Part shown: positions 1 to 6,021 of the stretch, one piece after another
Layout of the letters: each line of letters opens with the position of its first letter
Numbering within the stretch: position 1 is the first letter of the stretch
Assembly (NCBI GenBank): GCA_002492465.1
Contig: DKYT01000063.1
Span: 1 to 18,161 of the forward strand
Direction of reading: 5' to 3'
Length of the DNA stretch: 18,161 bases
From: Lachnospiraceae bacterium UBA7093
Lineage (GTDB): Bacteria > Bacillota > Clostridia > Lachnospirales > Lachnospiraceae
The notes under the pieces: model-generated
The model's database searches: none
What the model was told of the DNA's origin: nothing
The model's input: only the letters and a program-made list of their open reading frames with translations
Position numbers and translations under genes: made by a program

Positions 1-27
1 TAAATTGCTATTTATCTCATGACTTTG

Positions 28-56
28 AAAATAAGACCTTCACAGGTCTTTATTTT
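28..56 (+). terminator. candidate terminator hairpin upstream of the lysis module
   Basis: AAAATAAGACC (28-38) pairs with GGTCTTTATTTT (45-56) around a short loop, with one bulged base and a T-rich 3' side. It probably ends transcription from an upstream phage gene or sets a checkpoint before the next gene. The stem is A/T-rich at its base, so termination strength is uncertain. Confidence 0.45.
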
Positions 57-89
57 ATATATAAAAAAACGAAAGGAGGTCATTATCTT

Positions 90-482
90 ATGAGTAATGA
101 CAAGTTAGTGCTGAAAGACAGCACAGAAATCACATTGGAAGCGTCCCAGGGAATAGGCACGCTGCACGTCCTTGCAGCAGGAAAACAGGAAGCCTGTACC
201 CTTTGGGGAAAGTTCTCAAAGGAAAACTTAAGCCAGGTTATCTTTCAAAACTCTTCCGGTTTGACTGTGGGAAATTATTCTGACCTTGTTTTAGACCATG
301 TGGAAGGACGGGAAAAGGAAGATGGCACAGTAAAAATGACATTCTGCCTCCGTGAGAAATCCCCGGAAGAGGTTTTAGGGGAAAGGGTTACATCCCTGGA
401 AGCAGGGTACCAGGTACATACCGGGGCAATTGATGATATTGCCCAGGCAGTATCTGACATTATGGAAGGGGGTGCACAGTAA
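90..482 (+). CDS. phage protein of unknown function, tail/lysis junction
   Basis: This encodes a soluble 130-residue acidic protein with no signal peptide or membrane segment. A strong ribosome binding site (AAAGGAGGT, 72-80) precedes the ATG. The pattern of short strands, the phrase SSGLTVGNYSDLVLD near residues 55-69 and a helical C-terminus fit a family of small proteins often found at the end of the tail-fibre block in Clostridia prophages, just before XkdX-like small proteins and the lysis genes. That family assignment is from memory and no molecular function is established. The stop codon overlaps the next start (TAATG), so the two genes are translationally linked. It is probably a structural or baseplate accessory protein. 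Confidence 0.75.
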   Translation: MSNDKLVLKDSTEITLEASQGIGTLHVLAAGKQEACTLWGKFSKENLSQVIFQNSSGLTVGNYSDLVLDHVEGREKEDGTVKMTFCLREKSPEEVLGERVTSLEAGYQVHTGAIDDIAQAVSDIMEGGAQ

Positions 483-610
483 TGGGTGCTTTTTATGGTA
501 ACAAGATTAAGAACCAAGAAATAAACCTTAAGACGGGTGAAGCATGGAAGCTGGAGGATGTTCCCGCCTTCTGGAGGGCAAAAGCAGGGCAGTGGCTGGA
601 AAATAATTAA
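482..610 (+). CDS. 42-residue phage protein in the XkdX/CD1375-like position
   Basis: The ATG overlaps the preceding stop by one base (TAATG), so translation is probably by re-initiation. The product begins MGAFYGNKI and ends DVPAFWRAKAGQWLENN. The small size, the aromatic N-terminus, the LEDVPAFWR motif and the position between a tail protein and XhlA resemble the small CD1375-like or XkdX-like proteins of Firmicutes prophages. Those have no defined function. There is no membrane segment. The coupling and unbroken frame support a real gene; the family name is tentative. Confidence 0.6.
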   Translation: MGAFYGNKIKNQEINLKTGEAWKLEDVPAFWRAKAGQWLENN

Positions 611-627
611 AGGAAAGAGGTAGGGCA

Positions 628-888
628 ATGCCAGATAACAGCTTTGAAAGGGAGGTCTTAGACCGTTTAATTAAGATCGAAGCAAAGCTTGAGAGCTGGG
701 ATAACAGCAAAAAGCAGATCTATGACAACCAGAGGGAGATCATCCATCTACAGGAGCAGGCAGACCAGCAGCAGAGGGATATTGACGACTTGAGAGACCG
801 TAATAAATGGCTTGGGCGCGCCACGGCTGGCGCGGCAATCTCAGCAGTCATTTCCGTTATTATTGCCGCTGTGTTTGCAGCACTGTAA
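628..888 (+). CDS. XhlA-family phage haemolysin/lysis-associated membrane protein
   Basis: This encodes 86 residues. Residues 1-58 form a charged coiled coil rich in Glu, Gln, Asp and Lys, and residues 66-86 form one transmembrane helix (GAAISAVISVIIAAVFAAL). This coiled-coil-plus-C-terminal-anchor layout and the length match XhlA of the Bacillus PBSX prophage (about 89 residues), which acts with a holin to release the endolysin. The N-terminus should face the cytoplasm. A binding site (AGGAAAGAGG, 611-620) precedes the ATG. It is followed by the holin and endolysin genes, which supports a lysis role. The product probably sits in the cytoplasmic membrane. Confidence 0.85.
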   Translation: MPDNSFEREVLDRLIKIEAKLESWDNSKKQIYDNQREIIHLQEQADQQQRDIDDLRDRNKWLGRATAGAAISAVISVIIAAVFAAL

Positions 889-943
889 ATGCGGGGACAA
901 GCAGTAAAACAGAGTATCAGGAAAAAAGAAAAGGAGAGAGAGT

Positions 944-1162
944 ATGAAAAAAATTGACTGGGCAAGAAAATTAACGAGCAGAAAGTTCTGGGCGGCGGTT
1001 GTAGGATTTGTTACCCCTATTATGACACTGGCGCAGGTTCCGGACAACACGGCTGTGCAGGTAACAGCTATTATCATGGCAGGGGGCACATTAATCGCGT
1101 ATATCATCGGTGAAGGTCTTACGGACGCGGCAGCAGTCGAACCTAAGATTGAAGAAAAGTGA
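944..1162 (+). CDS. putative phage holin
   Basis: This encodes a 72-residue protein. It has a basic N-terminus (MKKIDWARKLTSRKFW), a first hydrophobic segment at about residues 15-30, a short polar turn (QVPDNTAVQ), a second hydrophobic segment at about 40-58 and an acidic tail. Two short membrane spans, small size and position directly before the endolysin are typical of a holin, which permeabilises the membrane to start lysis. The sequence resembles holins common in Lachnospiraceae prophages (recalled, not searched). The binding site is AGGAGAGAG just before the ATG, and the endolysin gene follows after 8 bp. Confidence 0.8.
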   Translation: MKKIDWARKLTSRKFWAAVVGFVTPIMTLAQVPDNTAVQVTAIIMAGGTLIAYIIGEGLTDAAAVEPKIEEK

Positions 1163-1170
1163 GGTAAATT

Positions 1171-2367
1171 ATGGTAGTTGGAATTAACTGTGGACATACA
1201 ATAAGCGGCGCCGGATCCGGCGCCGTTGGCATTATTAAAGAAAGCGAACACACACGGCTTGTGGGGCAGGCTCTTATGCGCTTGCTCCGATCAGCGGGTA
1301 TTACCGTGATTGATTGCACCATAGACCAGGCAAACACCCAAAATGAATATCTTGCTGCCGCTGTGGCGCTTGCCAACCGTCAGGATCTTGACTGGTTTAT
1401 CAGCATCCATTTCAACGCGTCCGTGGAGCATAAAGGGCACGGAGCGGAGGTATATACATACAAGGGCAGGCAGTATCAGGATGCCTTGGACGTTTGTGCC
1501 AATCTGGGGCACCTGGGCTTTAGCAACCGTGGGGTAAAGGATGGCACAGGGTTATACGTTATTCGCAAGACCAAAGCAAAATCCATGCTGATCGAGGTGT
1601 GCTTCTGTGATAACCAGCAGGATGTTGGCATATATCATGCGGCAGGTGGTGCGGAGGGCATTGCCAAGGCAATTTACAAAGGCATTTACAAGGTAGCGGT
1701 TTCCCCGTCTGTGAAGCTTCCGGCAGATGAAAACCATACTCCCACAAGAGAAGAGTTTCATGAGTTTGTAGGGGAGATTGCACGGAAGGATTGGCAGGAA
1801 CGTCATATCATGATTCCGAGCGTAGTGATTGCCCAGGCAGCCATTGAAAGCGGCGTGGGAACATCAGAGCTGGCGCAGAATGCAAACGCCTTGTTCGGGG
1901 TAAAGCTGAATGGCTGGACAGGTAGGATCTATGTCAAGGATGCTACAGAGCAGAACGAAGACGGAAGCTACCGCACAGATAAAAATGCGCTTTGGAGGGC
2001 ATATGACAGCTGGAAACAGTCCGTCCTTGACCATAATAATTATATCGCAACAAGGAGCACGGACGGCGGCAAAACTTTACGTTTTGCGCCTGTAATTGGA
2101 TGTGACCAGTATGTGCTGGCGTGCCAATATTTGCAGCAATGCGAATATGCTACATCCCAGACTTACGCGTCAACCCTGATTAATTATATTGAAAGGTATA
2201 ACCTTCACCAGTATGATGAGTTTGAACCGGAGCAGATAGCCCCGGAAGGTTTTTCGTGGGTTGTACAGGCAGGGGCATACAAGAGCCTGAACAACGCGAA
2301 AATGTTTCAGCAAAAGCTTAAAAACATAGGGGTTGCTTCTAAGATTGTCCAGTATAAAACTGAGTAA
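1171..2367 (+). CDS. phage endolysin: N-acetylmuramoyl-L-alanine amidase plus glucosaminidase, C-terminal partial SPOR
   Basis: This 398-residue enzyme cuts peptidoglycan. Residues 1-175 are an Amidase_3 domain: GH at 8-9, Glu24/Glu26, SIHFNA with His80 and LIEVCFCD with Glu142 are the expected zinc ligands and catalytic Glu. Residues about 190-355 are a glucosaminidase domain (IAQAAIESGVGTSELA, catalytic Glu226; NALFGVK; a Tyr-rich C-terminal part). Residues 360-398 start a SPOR-like wall-binding repeat (WVVQAGAY, then an amphipathic helix) but stop after roughly half of the usual 70 residues. Two bond specificities in one protein fit a host-lysis enzyme. It lies 8 bp after the holin, its upstream site is AGTGAGGT, and a terminator follows. 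There is no signal peptide, consistent with holin-dependent release. Confidence 0.92.
   Translation: MVVGINCGHTISGAGSGAVGIIKESEHTRLVGQALMRLLRSAGITVIDCTIDQANTQNEYLAAAVALANRQDLDWFISIHFNASVEHKGHGAEVYTYKGRQYQDALDVCANLGHLGFSNRGVKDGTGLYVIRKTKAKSMLIEVCFCDNQQDVGIYHAAGGAEGIAKAIYKGIYKVAVSPSVKLPADENHTPTREEFHEFVGEIARKDWQERHIMIPSVVIAQAAIESGVGTSELAQNANALFGVKLNGWTGRIYVKDATEQNEDGSYRTDKNALWRAYDSWKQSVLDHNNYIATRSTDGGKTLRFAPVIGCDQYVLACQYLQQCEYATSQTYASTLINYIERYNLHQYDEFEPEQIAPEGFSWVVQAGAYKSLNNAKMFQQKLKNIGVASKIVQYKTE
1206..1225. repeat. 20-bp perfect palindrome inside the endolysin gene
   Basis: CGGCGCCGGATCCGGCGCCG reads identically on both strands. It encodes the glycine-rich S-G-A-G-S-G-A-V loop just after the amidase GH motif. 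It holds a BamHI site flanked by two GGCGCC sites. The DNA may be palindromic only because the peptide is Gly/Ala/Ser-rich and codon choice is GC-biased here. Confidence 0.85.
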
Positions 2368-2401
2368 ATATTAGCATATGATGTATGATAATTCTGGAAA
2401 T

Positions 2402-2445
2402 GGAGGGCGGGTAGCTTACAGGCTGCCTACCCTCCTATTTTTTTT
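2402..2445 (+). terminator. rho-independent terminator of the lysis module
   Basis: A GC-rich stem is formed by GGAGGGCGGGTAG (2402-2414) and CTACCCTCC (2428-2436), with a small bulge and a loop, followed directly by a run of T (2438-2445). It lies 34 bp after the endolysin stop and probably ends the late phage transcript. Confidence 0.85.
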
Positions 2446-2465
2446 GAAATATTGCAAAATAAGTA

Positions 2466-2494
2466 TTGACATATTACGTAATATGCAGTATAAT
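2466..2494 (+). promoter_or_regulatory. consensus promoter with a palindromic operator in its spacer
   Basis: The -35 TTGACA (2466-2471) and -10 TATAAT (2489-2494) are both perfect and lie 17 bp apart. A 16-bp perfect palindrome, CATATTACGTAATATG (2470-2485), fills the space between them. A protein bound there would block RNA polymerase. The ribbon-helix-helix protein encoded downstream is the obvious candidate repressor, but that is inference. The promoter serves the genes from 2561 onward. Confidence 0.85.
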
Positions 2495-2560
2495 AAAGAC
2501 AGTTAAGGGAGATACATAAAACCCAAAACAAATAACTGGGCGGCAGGGAAAGGAGAAAAC

Positions 2561-2701
2561 ATGGACGAGGAAATGAACGTGGGCGAATTGCTTAAGGAAA
2601 CAGCCGAAGAAAACCAGACAAGGAAAATACTTGAAATACTTAACGAGTGTAAAGACCTTGAAGAGGCGAAAGAAAAAGTAAGAGCCTTACTAAAGAAGTA
2701 A
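2561..2701 (+). CDS. 46-residue charged helical protein, unknown function
   Basis: AGGGAAAGGAG (2546-2556) precedes the ATG. The product, from MDEEMNVGEL to VRALLKK, is 46 residues, almost half Glu, Asp, Lys or Arg, with regular Leu/Ile spacing that suggests one or two amphipathic helices. There is no membrane segment. It is the first gene after the palindrome-containing promoter, so it should be the most strongly transcribed gene of this small cluster. No family is recognised. Good ribosome binding site, clean reading frame and promoter position are the support; its short length is the main doubt. Confidence 0.6.
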   Translation: MDEEMNVGELLKETAEENQTRKILEILNECKDLEEAKEKVRALLKK

Positions 2702-2719
2702 GGCAAAGGCACACAGAAA

Positions 2720-2745
2720 GGGCGGTGGACTTGCCAAAGCCGCCC
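2720..2745 (+). promoter_or_regulatory. intercistronic stem-loop
   Basis: GGGCGGTGG (2720-2728) pairs with CCA (2734-2736) and CCGCCC (2740-2745), with three unpaired bases on the 3' side. No T-run follows, so it is unlikely to be a full terminator. It lies between the 46-residue gene and the ribbon-helix-helix gene and could set their relative mRNA levels by stabilising or partly blocking the transcript. Confidence 0.5.
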
Positions 2746-2797
2746 AAACTGTTTATAAAGATTATACATTATAAGGCAGGGGAAAGGAAGGGGTGAA

Positions 2798-2998
2798 ATG
2801 GAGAAAAAAGAATTTAACCAGATAAAATATCAGAATGAATATAATAAAAAGAATTATGATCGGTTTGAATTGATAATGCCGAAAGGGCAAAAAGAAGTCA
2901 TTAAGCAACGGGCGAACGAGGCAGGGCAGAGCTTAAGTGAATATATCAATACTGCCATTGCAGAGAAAATGGCTAAAGATTTAAAAAGAGAGGGATAA
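2798..2998 (+). CDS. ribbon-helix-helix (Arc-like) DNA-binding protein
   Basis: This encodes 66 residues. The N-terminus is polar and basic, followed by a short strand (YDRFELIMPKG, about 21-31) and two helices (QKEVIKQRANEAGQ, then SLSEYINTAIAEKMAKDL). Strand-helix-helix with the S-L-S-E-Y-I-N pattern is typical of Arc/MetJ-type repressors and of many antitoxins; the strand contacts DNA as a dimer. A strong site (GGAAAGGAAGGGG, 2780-2792) precedes the ATG. The next gene starts 3 bp after its stop, which points to a functional pair. The palindrome at 2470-2485 is a plausible target, giving autoregulation. Similar proteins are common in phage and plasmid accessory regions. Confidence 0.8.
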   Translation: MEKKEFNQIKYQNEYNKKNYDRFELIMPKGQKEVIKQRANEAGQSLSEYINTAIAEKMAKDLKREG

Positions 2999-3001
2999 CA
3001 T

Positions 3002-3340
3002 ATGGATAGGAGTGCATGGGAAGAATTAGAGGGACTATTCATTCTTTTAGAAAACAATGAGGAATTAGACAAAGAATTAAAAGACATGTCAAATTCAGCA
3101 GAATACTTTCTTATTACATTGGAGCACTTAAGTCCGTTACATGAACTGGAAACGTCAGAGGATGCAATAGAATATTACATTGACCAACTTGCAAAATTGT
3201 ATGTAGTTTGCTTTATGGATGAAGAGTTAGACAAGGAGTTGGGAAGAAACGCGGGAATTAGTAGCGGATATTTAACTATAGTGCTTGAAAAAATTATTCC
3301 AGTTAATGCGAGAAGAAAGGCATTAAAAGGTACAGAATAA
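3002..3340 (+). CDS. 112-residue acidic protein with an internal duplication, unknown function
   Basis: No family is recognised. The protein is acidic, predicted all-helical and soluble. It contains two related units: about residues 16-48 (NEELDKEL, then Y-F-L-I-T-L-E-H-L-S-P) and about 72-104 (DEELDKEL, then Y-L-T-I-V-L-E-K-I-I-P). The order and spacing match well enough to suggest duplication of a roughly 35-residue helical hairpin. The gene starts 3 bp after the ribbon-helix-helix gene, so the two are probably co-translated. That arrangement resembles an antitoxin-toxin or repressor-effector pair, but no toxin motif or catalytic residue is visible, so function stays open. Confidence 0.65.
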   Translation: MDRSAWEELEGLFILLENNEELDKELKDMSNSAEYFLITLEHLSPLHELETSEDAIEYYIDQLAKLYVVCFMDEELDKELGRNAGISSGYLTIVLEKIIPVNARRKALKGTE

Positions 3341-3459
3341 GAAAAATGCTGGGAAATGGTTAAAGTGATGAAATAAAAGATGCACGGGCAGATCTTGAAA
3401 AGGGTATAGCTTAACTGTCCGTTGTGAAGATTTCGGCTTTTTGAGATTCAAATGAAGCA

Positions 3460-3496
3460 AAAGCCGCAGCCTTACAAGAAGGTTTGCGGCTTTTTT
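3460..3496 (+). terminator. rho-independent terminator ahead of the transposase
   Basis: AAGCCGCAGCCTT (3461-3473) pairs with AAGGTTTGCGGCTT (3479-3492) around a five-base loop, followed by a T-run (3491-3496). It ends transcription from the 2466 promoter. If the IS limits are right it lies inside the element, where it would shield the transposase from outside transcription. Confidence 0.85.
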
Positions 3497-3528
3497 GCTG
3501 TATAAGGGACTAAAGTGAGGAATAGGTA

Positions 3529-4590
3529 ATGGCAAACAAAAAGGGGAGCAAGCAATTGACAAGGGCTGACCGCATCCGGCTTGAGGCATTATTAAAAGCA
3601 GGAATAAGCAAAAGTAAGATAGCAAATCAGCTGGGAGTGCACCGCAGCACAGTTTATAATGAGATCAAACGGGGGGAATACATGCACCGTAACAGCGATT
3701 ACACGGAAGAAATGCGTTATAGCCCGGATATTGCCCAGGAAAAGACAGAGGCAAATTTAAAAGCAAGGGGAACACAGCTTAAAATAGGTAAGGATATTAC
3801 ATTCGCTAATTATATAGAAGATAAAATTGTAAATGAAGATTACAGCCCGGCAGCAGTATTGGGGGAACTTAAGGCACAAGGAAGGGAAAAGGAGTTTGAT
3901 ACAAGCATCTGTGTCACAACGCTTTACAGCTATATTGATAAAGGGATATTTTTAAAAGTGACAAATAAAAACCTTGCAGTAAAAAGGAACCAGAAGAGGA
4001 AATATAAAAAAGTGCGTAAACAGCAGTCGCGGGCAGCGGCAGGCGACAGCATAGAAAAGCGCCCGGAAGAAATAGACCAGCGGGAAGAGTTTGGGCATTG
4101 GGAGATGGACAGTGTGTTGGGAAAGAGGGGAAAATCTAAAAATACCCTTCTGGTTTTGACGGAACGGAAAACACGTGATGAAATTATGTTCAAGCTGCCA
4201 GACCATACAGATGAGTCAGTCGTGACAGCATTGGACAGGTTAGAACACAGGTACGGCTATGATATGTTTAAAAAGATATTTAAGACGATCACGGTTGACA
4301 ACGGAAGCGAATTTGCAGACGTGGATGGTATGGAGCGTTCTTCCATGGTGGAAGGTAAAAAAAGGACGCATTTATATTATTGCCACCCATACAGCAGCTG
4401 GGAACGCGGTACAAATGAGGTGACAAATAAAATGGTACGCCGTAAAGTGCCAAAGGGAACAAACTTTGACGACAAGACCGATGAGGAGATAGCAGAAATT
4501 GAAAAGTGGATGAATAAGTATCCACGTAAAATACATGGATATCGTTGTGCGGCTGAACTTTTCGCGGAAGAGCTGGAAAAATTAGCTTAA
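3529..4590 (+). CDS. IS30-family transposase
   Basis: This 353-residue DDE transposase would catalyse cut or copy-and-paste movement of its element. An N-terminal helix-turn-helix (about residues 20-47, ISKSKIANQLGVHRSTVYNE) would bind the ends. The rve-type catalytic core is intact: Asp194 in HWEMDSVLG, Asp257 in TVDNGSEF and Glu297 in WERGTNE, the standard IS30 signatures. The Asp257-Glu297 spacing is a few residues longer than the DD(33)E of IS30 itself, owing to an insertion near DGMERSSMVEGKK. The length is within the family range (about 320-385). GAGGAATAGGTA precedes the ATG. The gene is full length with no frameshift, so it may be active. Because it borders a prophage, a phage-borne role cannot be excluded. 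Confidence 0.93.
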   Translation: MANKKGSKQLTRADRIRLEALLKAGISKSKIANQLGVHRSTVYNEIKRGEYMHRNSDYTEEMRYSPDIAQEKTEANLKARGTQLKIGKDITFANYIEDKIVNEDYSPAAVLGELKAQGREKEFDTSICVTTLYSYIDKGIFLKVTNKNLAVKRNQKRKYKKVRKQQSRAAAGDSIEKRPEEIDQREEFGHWEMDSVLGKRGKSKNTLLVLTERKTRDEIMFKLPDHTDESVVTALDRLEHRYGYDMFKKIFKTITVDNGSEFADVDGMERSSMVEGKKRTHLYYCHPYSSWERGTNEVTNKMVRRKVPKGTNFDDKTDEEIAEIEKWMNKYPRKIHGYRCAAELFAEELEKLA

Positions 4591-4839
4591 TATTCTGTAA
4601 TGCAGGTTTTTTAAGGCTGGCAGCAATGGCAGCCTTAAAGATCTGCCTGTATTTGTGATTAGATACTCACAAGTAAGGGAATATTCCGATATGGAAAGAA
4701 GAAGTACACCTGCCTTTTTCATCTGTATAGTTACTTTCTACAATAAATACCATTCATTATTAGTGAAAATGCTGAAAGTGAAAAAATGTTCAAAAAAAGG
4801 TTGAAATTTTCAATATTTCTTAGAAATCTTTATTTTTTA

Positions 4840-4868
4840 TTGACGGAAAGGGAAGGATATGGTATAGT
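4840..4868 (+). promoter_or_regulatory. promoter of the rpmG-secE-nusG operon
   Basis: TTGACG (4840-4845) and TATAGT (4863-4868) lie exactly 17 bp apart, a near-consensus SigA promoter, with transcription expected near 4875 and a leader of about 63 nt. The rest of the gap after the transposase (4651-4839) is AT-rich and shows no tRNA, gene or strong terminator. Confidence 0.8.
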
Positions 4869-4937
4869 AATCAAACGAGATTAGTTTTAGGTCTTTTTTT
4901 TATGCACAAAATCCGGTAGAAGATGGGAGGAATCATT

Positions 4938-5087
4938 ATGCGTACAAAGATTACATTGGCATGTACGGAATGTAAGCAGCGTAACTACAATACCACTAAA
5001 GATAAGAAGACACATCCCGACAGGATGGAGACTAAAAAGTATTGTAGATTTTGCAAAACTCATACATTGCACAAAGAAACCAAATAA
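4938..5087 (+). CDS. rpmG: 50S ribosomal protein L33
   Basis: This encodes 49 residues, too short for many ORF lists. The sequence starts MRTKITLACTECKQRNYNTTKD and ends with K-E-T-K, typical of bacterial L33. It is the zinc-binding form: Cys9, Cys12, Cys36 and Cys39 make two C-x-x-C pairs. L33 sits near the E site of the large subunit. GGGAGG (4925-4930) precedes the ATG. rpmG immediately before secE-nusG is a widely conserved arrangement. Many Firmicutes have a second, Cys-free L33 used under zinc limitation; this copy is the zinc-requiring type. Confidence 0.97.
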   Translation: MRTKITLACTECKQRNYNTTKDKKTHPDRMETKKYCRFCKTHTLHKETK

Positions 5088-5115
5088 TTTTGCAGGCATC
5101 TGAAAGGAGTTTAAA

Positions 5116-5340
5116 ATGGCAGATTCCGCTAAAAATGAAAAGCCAGTTAAAAAGACGTCGGCGAAGCCGAGCTTTTTCAAAGGCGTTAAGGCTGAATTTA
5201 AAAAAATTGTATGGCCGGATAAAGATTCACTCCTGAAACAGTCTGTTGCAGTTGTCTGTATTTCTGTTGTATTGGGAGCGGTCATTGCAGTGTTGGATTT
5301 CCTGATGCAGTATGGTGTGGATTTCCTGACAAGTCTGTAG
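5116..5340 (+). CDS. secE: preprotein translocase subunit SecE
   Basis: This encodes a 74-residue membrane protein. A Lys-rich N-terminus is followed by the conserved amphipathic stretch FFKGVKAEFKKIVWPDKDSL (about 20-39) and one transmembrane helix (about 43-66). This single-span form is normal for Gram-positive bacteria; E. coli SecE has three spans. SecE clamps the SecY channel and is essential for export. The KxVWP motif is the family hallmark. AAAGGAG (5102-5108) precedes the ATG. It lies 28 bp after rpmG and 15 bp before nusG, in one operon. Confidence 0.97.
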   Translation: MADSAKNEKPVKKTSAKPSFFKGVKAEFKKIVWPDKDSLLKQSVAVVCISVVLGAVIAVLDFLMQYGVDFLTSL

Positions 5341-5355
5341 AGCGAGGGTGATTGT

Positions 5356-5874
5356 ATGGCAGAGGCGAACTGGTATGTAGTACATACCTATTCCGGGTAT
5401 GAAAATAAAGTAAAAGCCAATATAGAAAAAACAATCGAGAACAGACATCTGGAAGATGAAATTCTGGAGGTGCGTGTGCCGCTTCAGGATGTGGTGGAAT
5501 TAAAGAACGGAGCGAGAAAAACCGTTCAGAAAAAGATGTTCCCGGGTTATGTTTTAATCAATATGGTGATGAACGACGATACATGGTACGTGGTCAGAAA
5601 TACCAGAGGCGTCACGGGGTTTGTAGGACCGGGAAGTAAGCCGGTTCCCCTTACGGAAGCTGAAATGAAGCCTTTGGGAATCAAAACGGAAAACATTTCT
5701 GTGGACTTTGCGGAAGGAGATTCCATTGCAGTAGTTGCCGGCGTGTGGAAGGATACTGTGGGCGTGGTTCAGAGGATGGATTTTGGCAAGCAGACGGCAA
5801 CCATCAATGTGGAACTTTTCGGCAGGGAAACGCCTGTGGAAATCAGTTTTGCAGAAGTGAGAAAGATGTCATAA
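5356..5874 (+). CDS. nusG: transcription termination/antitermination factor NusG
   Basis: This encodes 172 residues. The N-terminal NGN domain (about 1-110) begins ANWYVVHTYSGYENKVK and contains the FPGYVLINM and VRNTRGVTGFVG segments that bind the RNA polymerase clamp. The C-terminal KOW domain (about 120-172) has the FAEGDSIAVVAGVWKDTVGVV core. NusG couples polymerase to pausing and elongation control and to the ribosome. GAGGGTG precedes the ATG. The usual neighbours secE and rplK are both present. Length and motifs are normal. Confidence 0.98.
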   Translation: MAEANWYVVHTYSGYENKVKANIEKTIENRHLEDEILEVRVPLQDVVELKNGARKTVQKKMFPGYVLINMVMNDDTWYVVRNTRGVTGFVGPGSKPVPLTEAEMKPLGIKTENISVDFAEGDSIAVVAGVWKDTVGVVQRMDFGKQTATINVELFGRETPVEISFAEVRKMS

Positions 5875-5880
5875 TTATGA

Positions 5881-5911
5881 TATTTATAGCGGGTTTAAGC
5901 CCGTATAAATA
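5881..5911 (+). promoter_or_regulatory. stem-loop directly after nusG
   Basis: TATTTATA (5881-5888) pairs perfectly with TATAAATA (5904-5911), and CGGG (5890-5893) with CCCG (5900-5903), with one bulged G. There is no T-run after it. It is probably an mRNA processing or stability element, or a weak attenuator, between nusG and the rplK leader. Confidence 0.6.
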
Positions 5912-5931
5912 TAGAGCAACTTGAAATAGGT

Positions 5932-5983
5932 CTGCATGTAAGATGCAGGCTGTGGGAGCAGAAGAAATTCTGCGCCATACCAC
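5932..5983 (+). promoter_or_regulatory. rplK leader: L1-stalk-like RNA element (L1 autoregulation site)
   Basis: A first hairpin pairs CTGCAT (5932-5937) with ATGCAG (5943-5948). A second one (5952-5983) has an outer stem GTGG/CCAC, an asymmetric internal loop (GA opposite GCCATA), an inner stem GCAGAA/TTCTGC and a GAAA tetraloop. The GTGGGAGC ... GCC ... ACCAC signature closely resembles the 23S rRNA L1 stalk base (GGTGGGAGGC ... TACCACC, recalled from E. coli). L1 is known to repress the L11 operon in E. coli by binding a leader mimic of its rRNA target. The element lies about 25 nt before the rplK ribosome binding site. Confidence 0.7.
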
Positions 5984-6021
5984 GATGCAAGGGTTTTTGC
6001 ATTATTATAGGAGGTGCCACA

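Larger units (their letters stand above)
3384..4650 (+). mobile_element. IS30-family insertion sequence, candidate boundaries
   Basis: A transposase gene is flanked by short inverted ends. ACGGGCAGATCTTGAA at 3384-3399 matches the reverse complement of 4635-4650 at 14 of 16 positions. The enclosed 1267 bp is close to the usual 1.0-1.25 kb of IS30 elements. The right side also carries a 10-bp stem (4610-4619 with 4630-4639). No clear target-site duplication is seen next to these ends, so the exact limits are provisional. The element lies between the phage accessory genes and the rpmG promoter. Confidence 0.5.

Noticed and set aside
4610..4639. 10-bp stem after the transposase as a terminator
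   Set aside because: No T-run follows it on either strand.
4678..4687. GGAATATTCC palindrome upstream of rpmG
   Set aside because: A 10-bp palindrome in AT-rich DNA is expected by chance and it is far from the promoter hexamers.
5853..5884. Possible separate promoter for rplK in the end of nusG
   Set aside because: TTGCAG is followed after 17 bp by only a poor -10 (TAATTA); read-through from the rpmG promoter is simpler.
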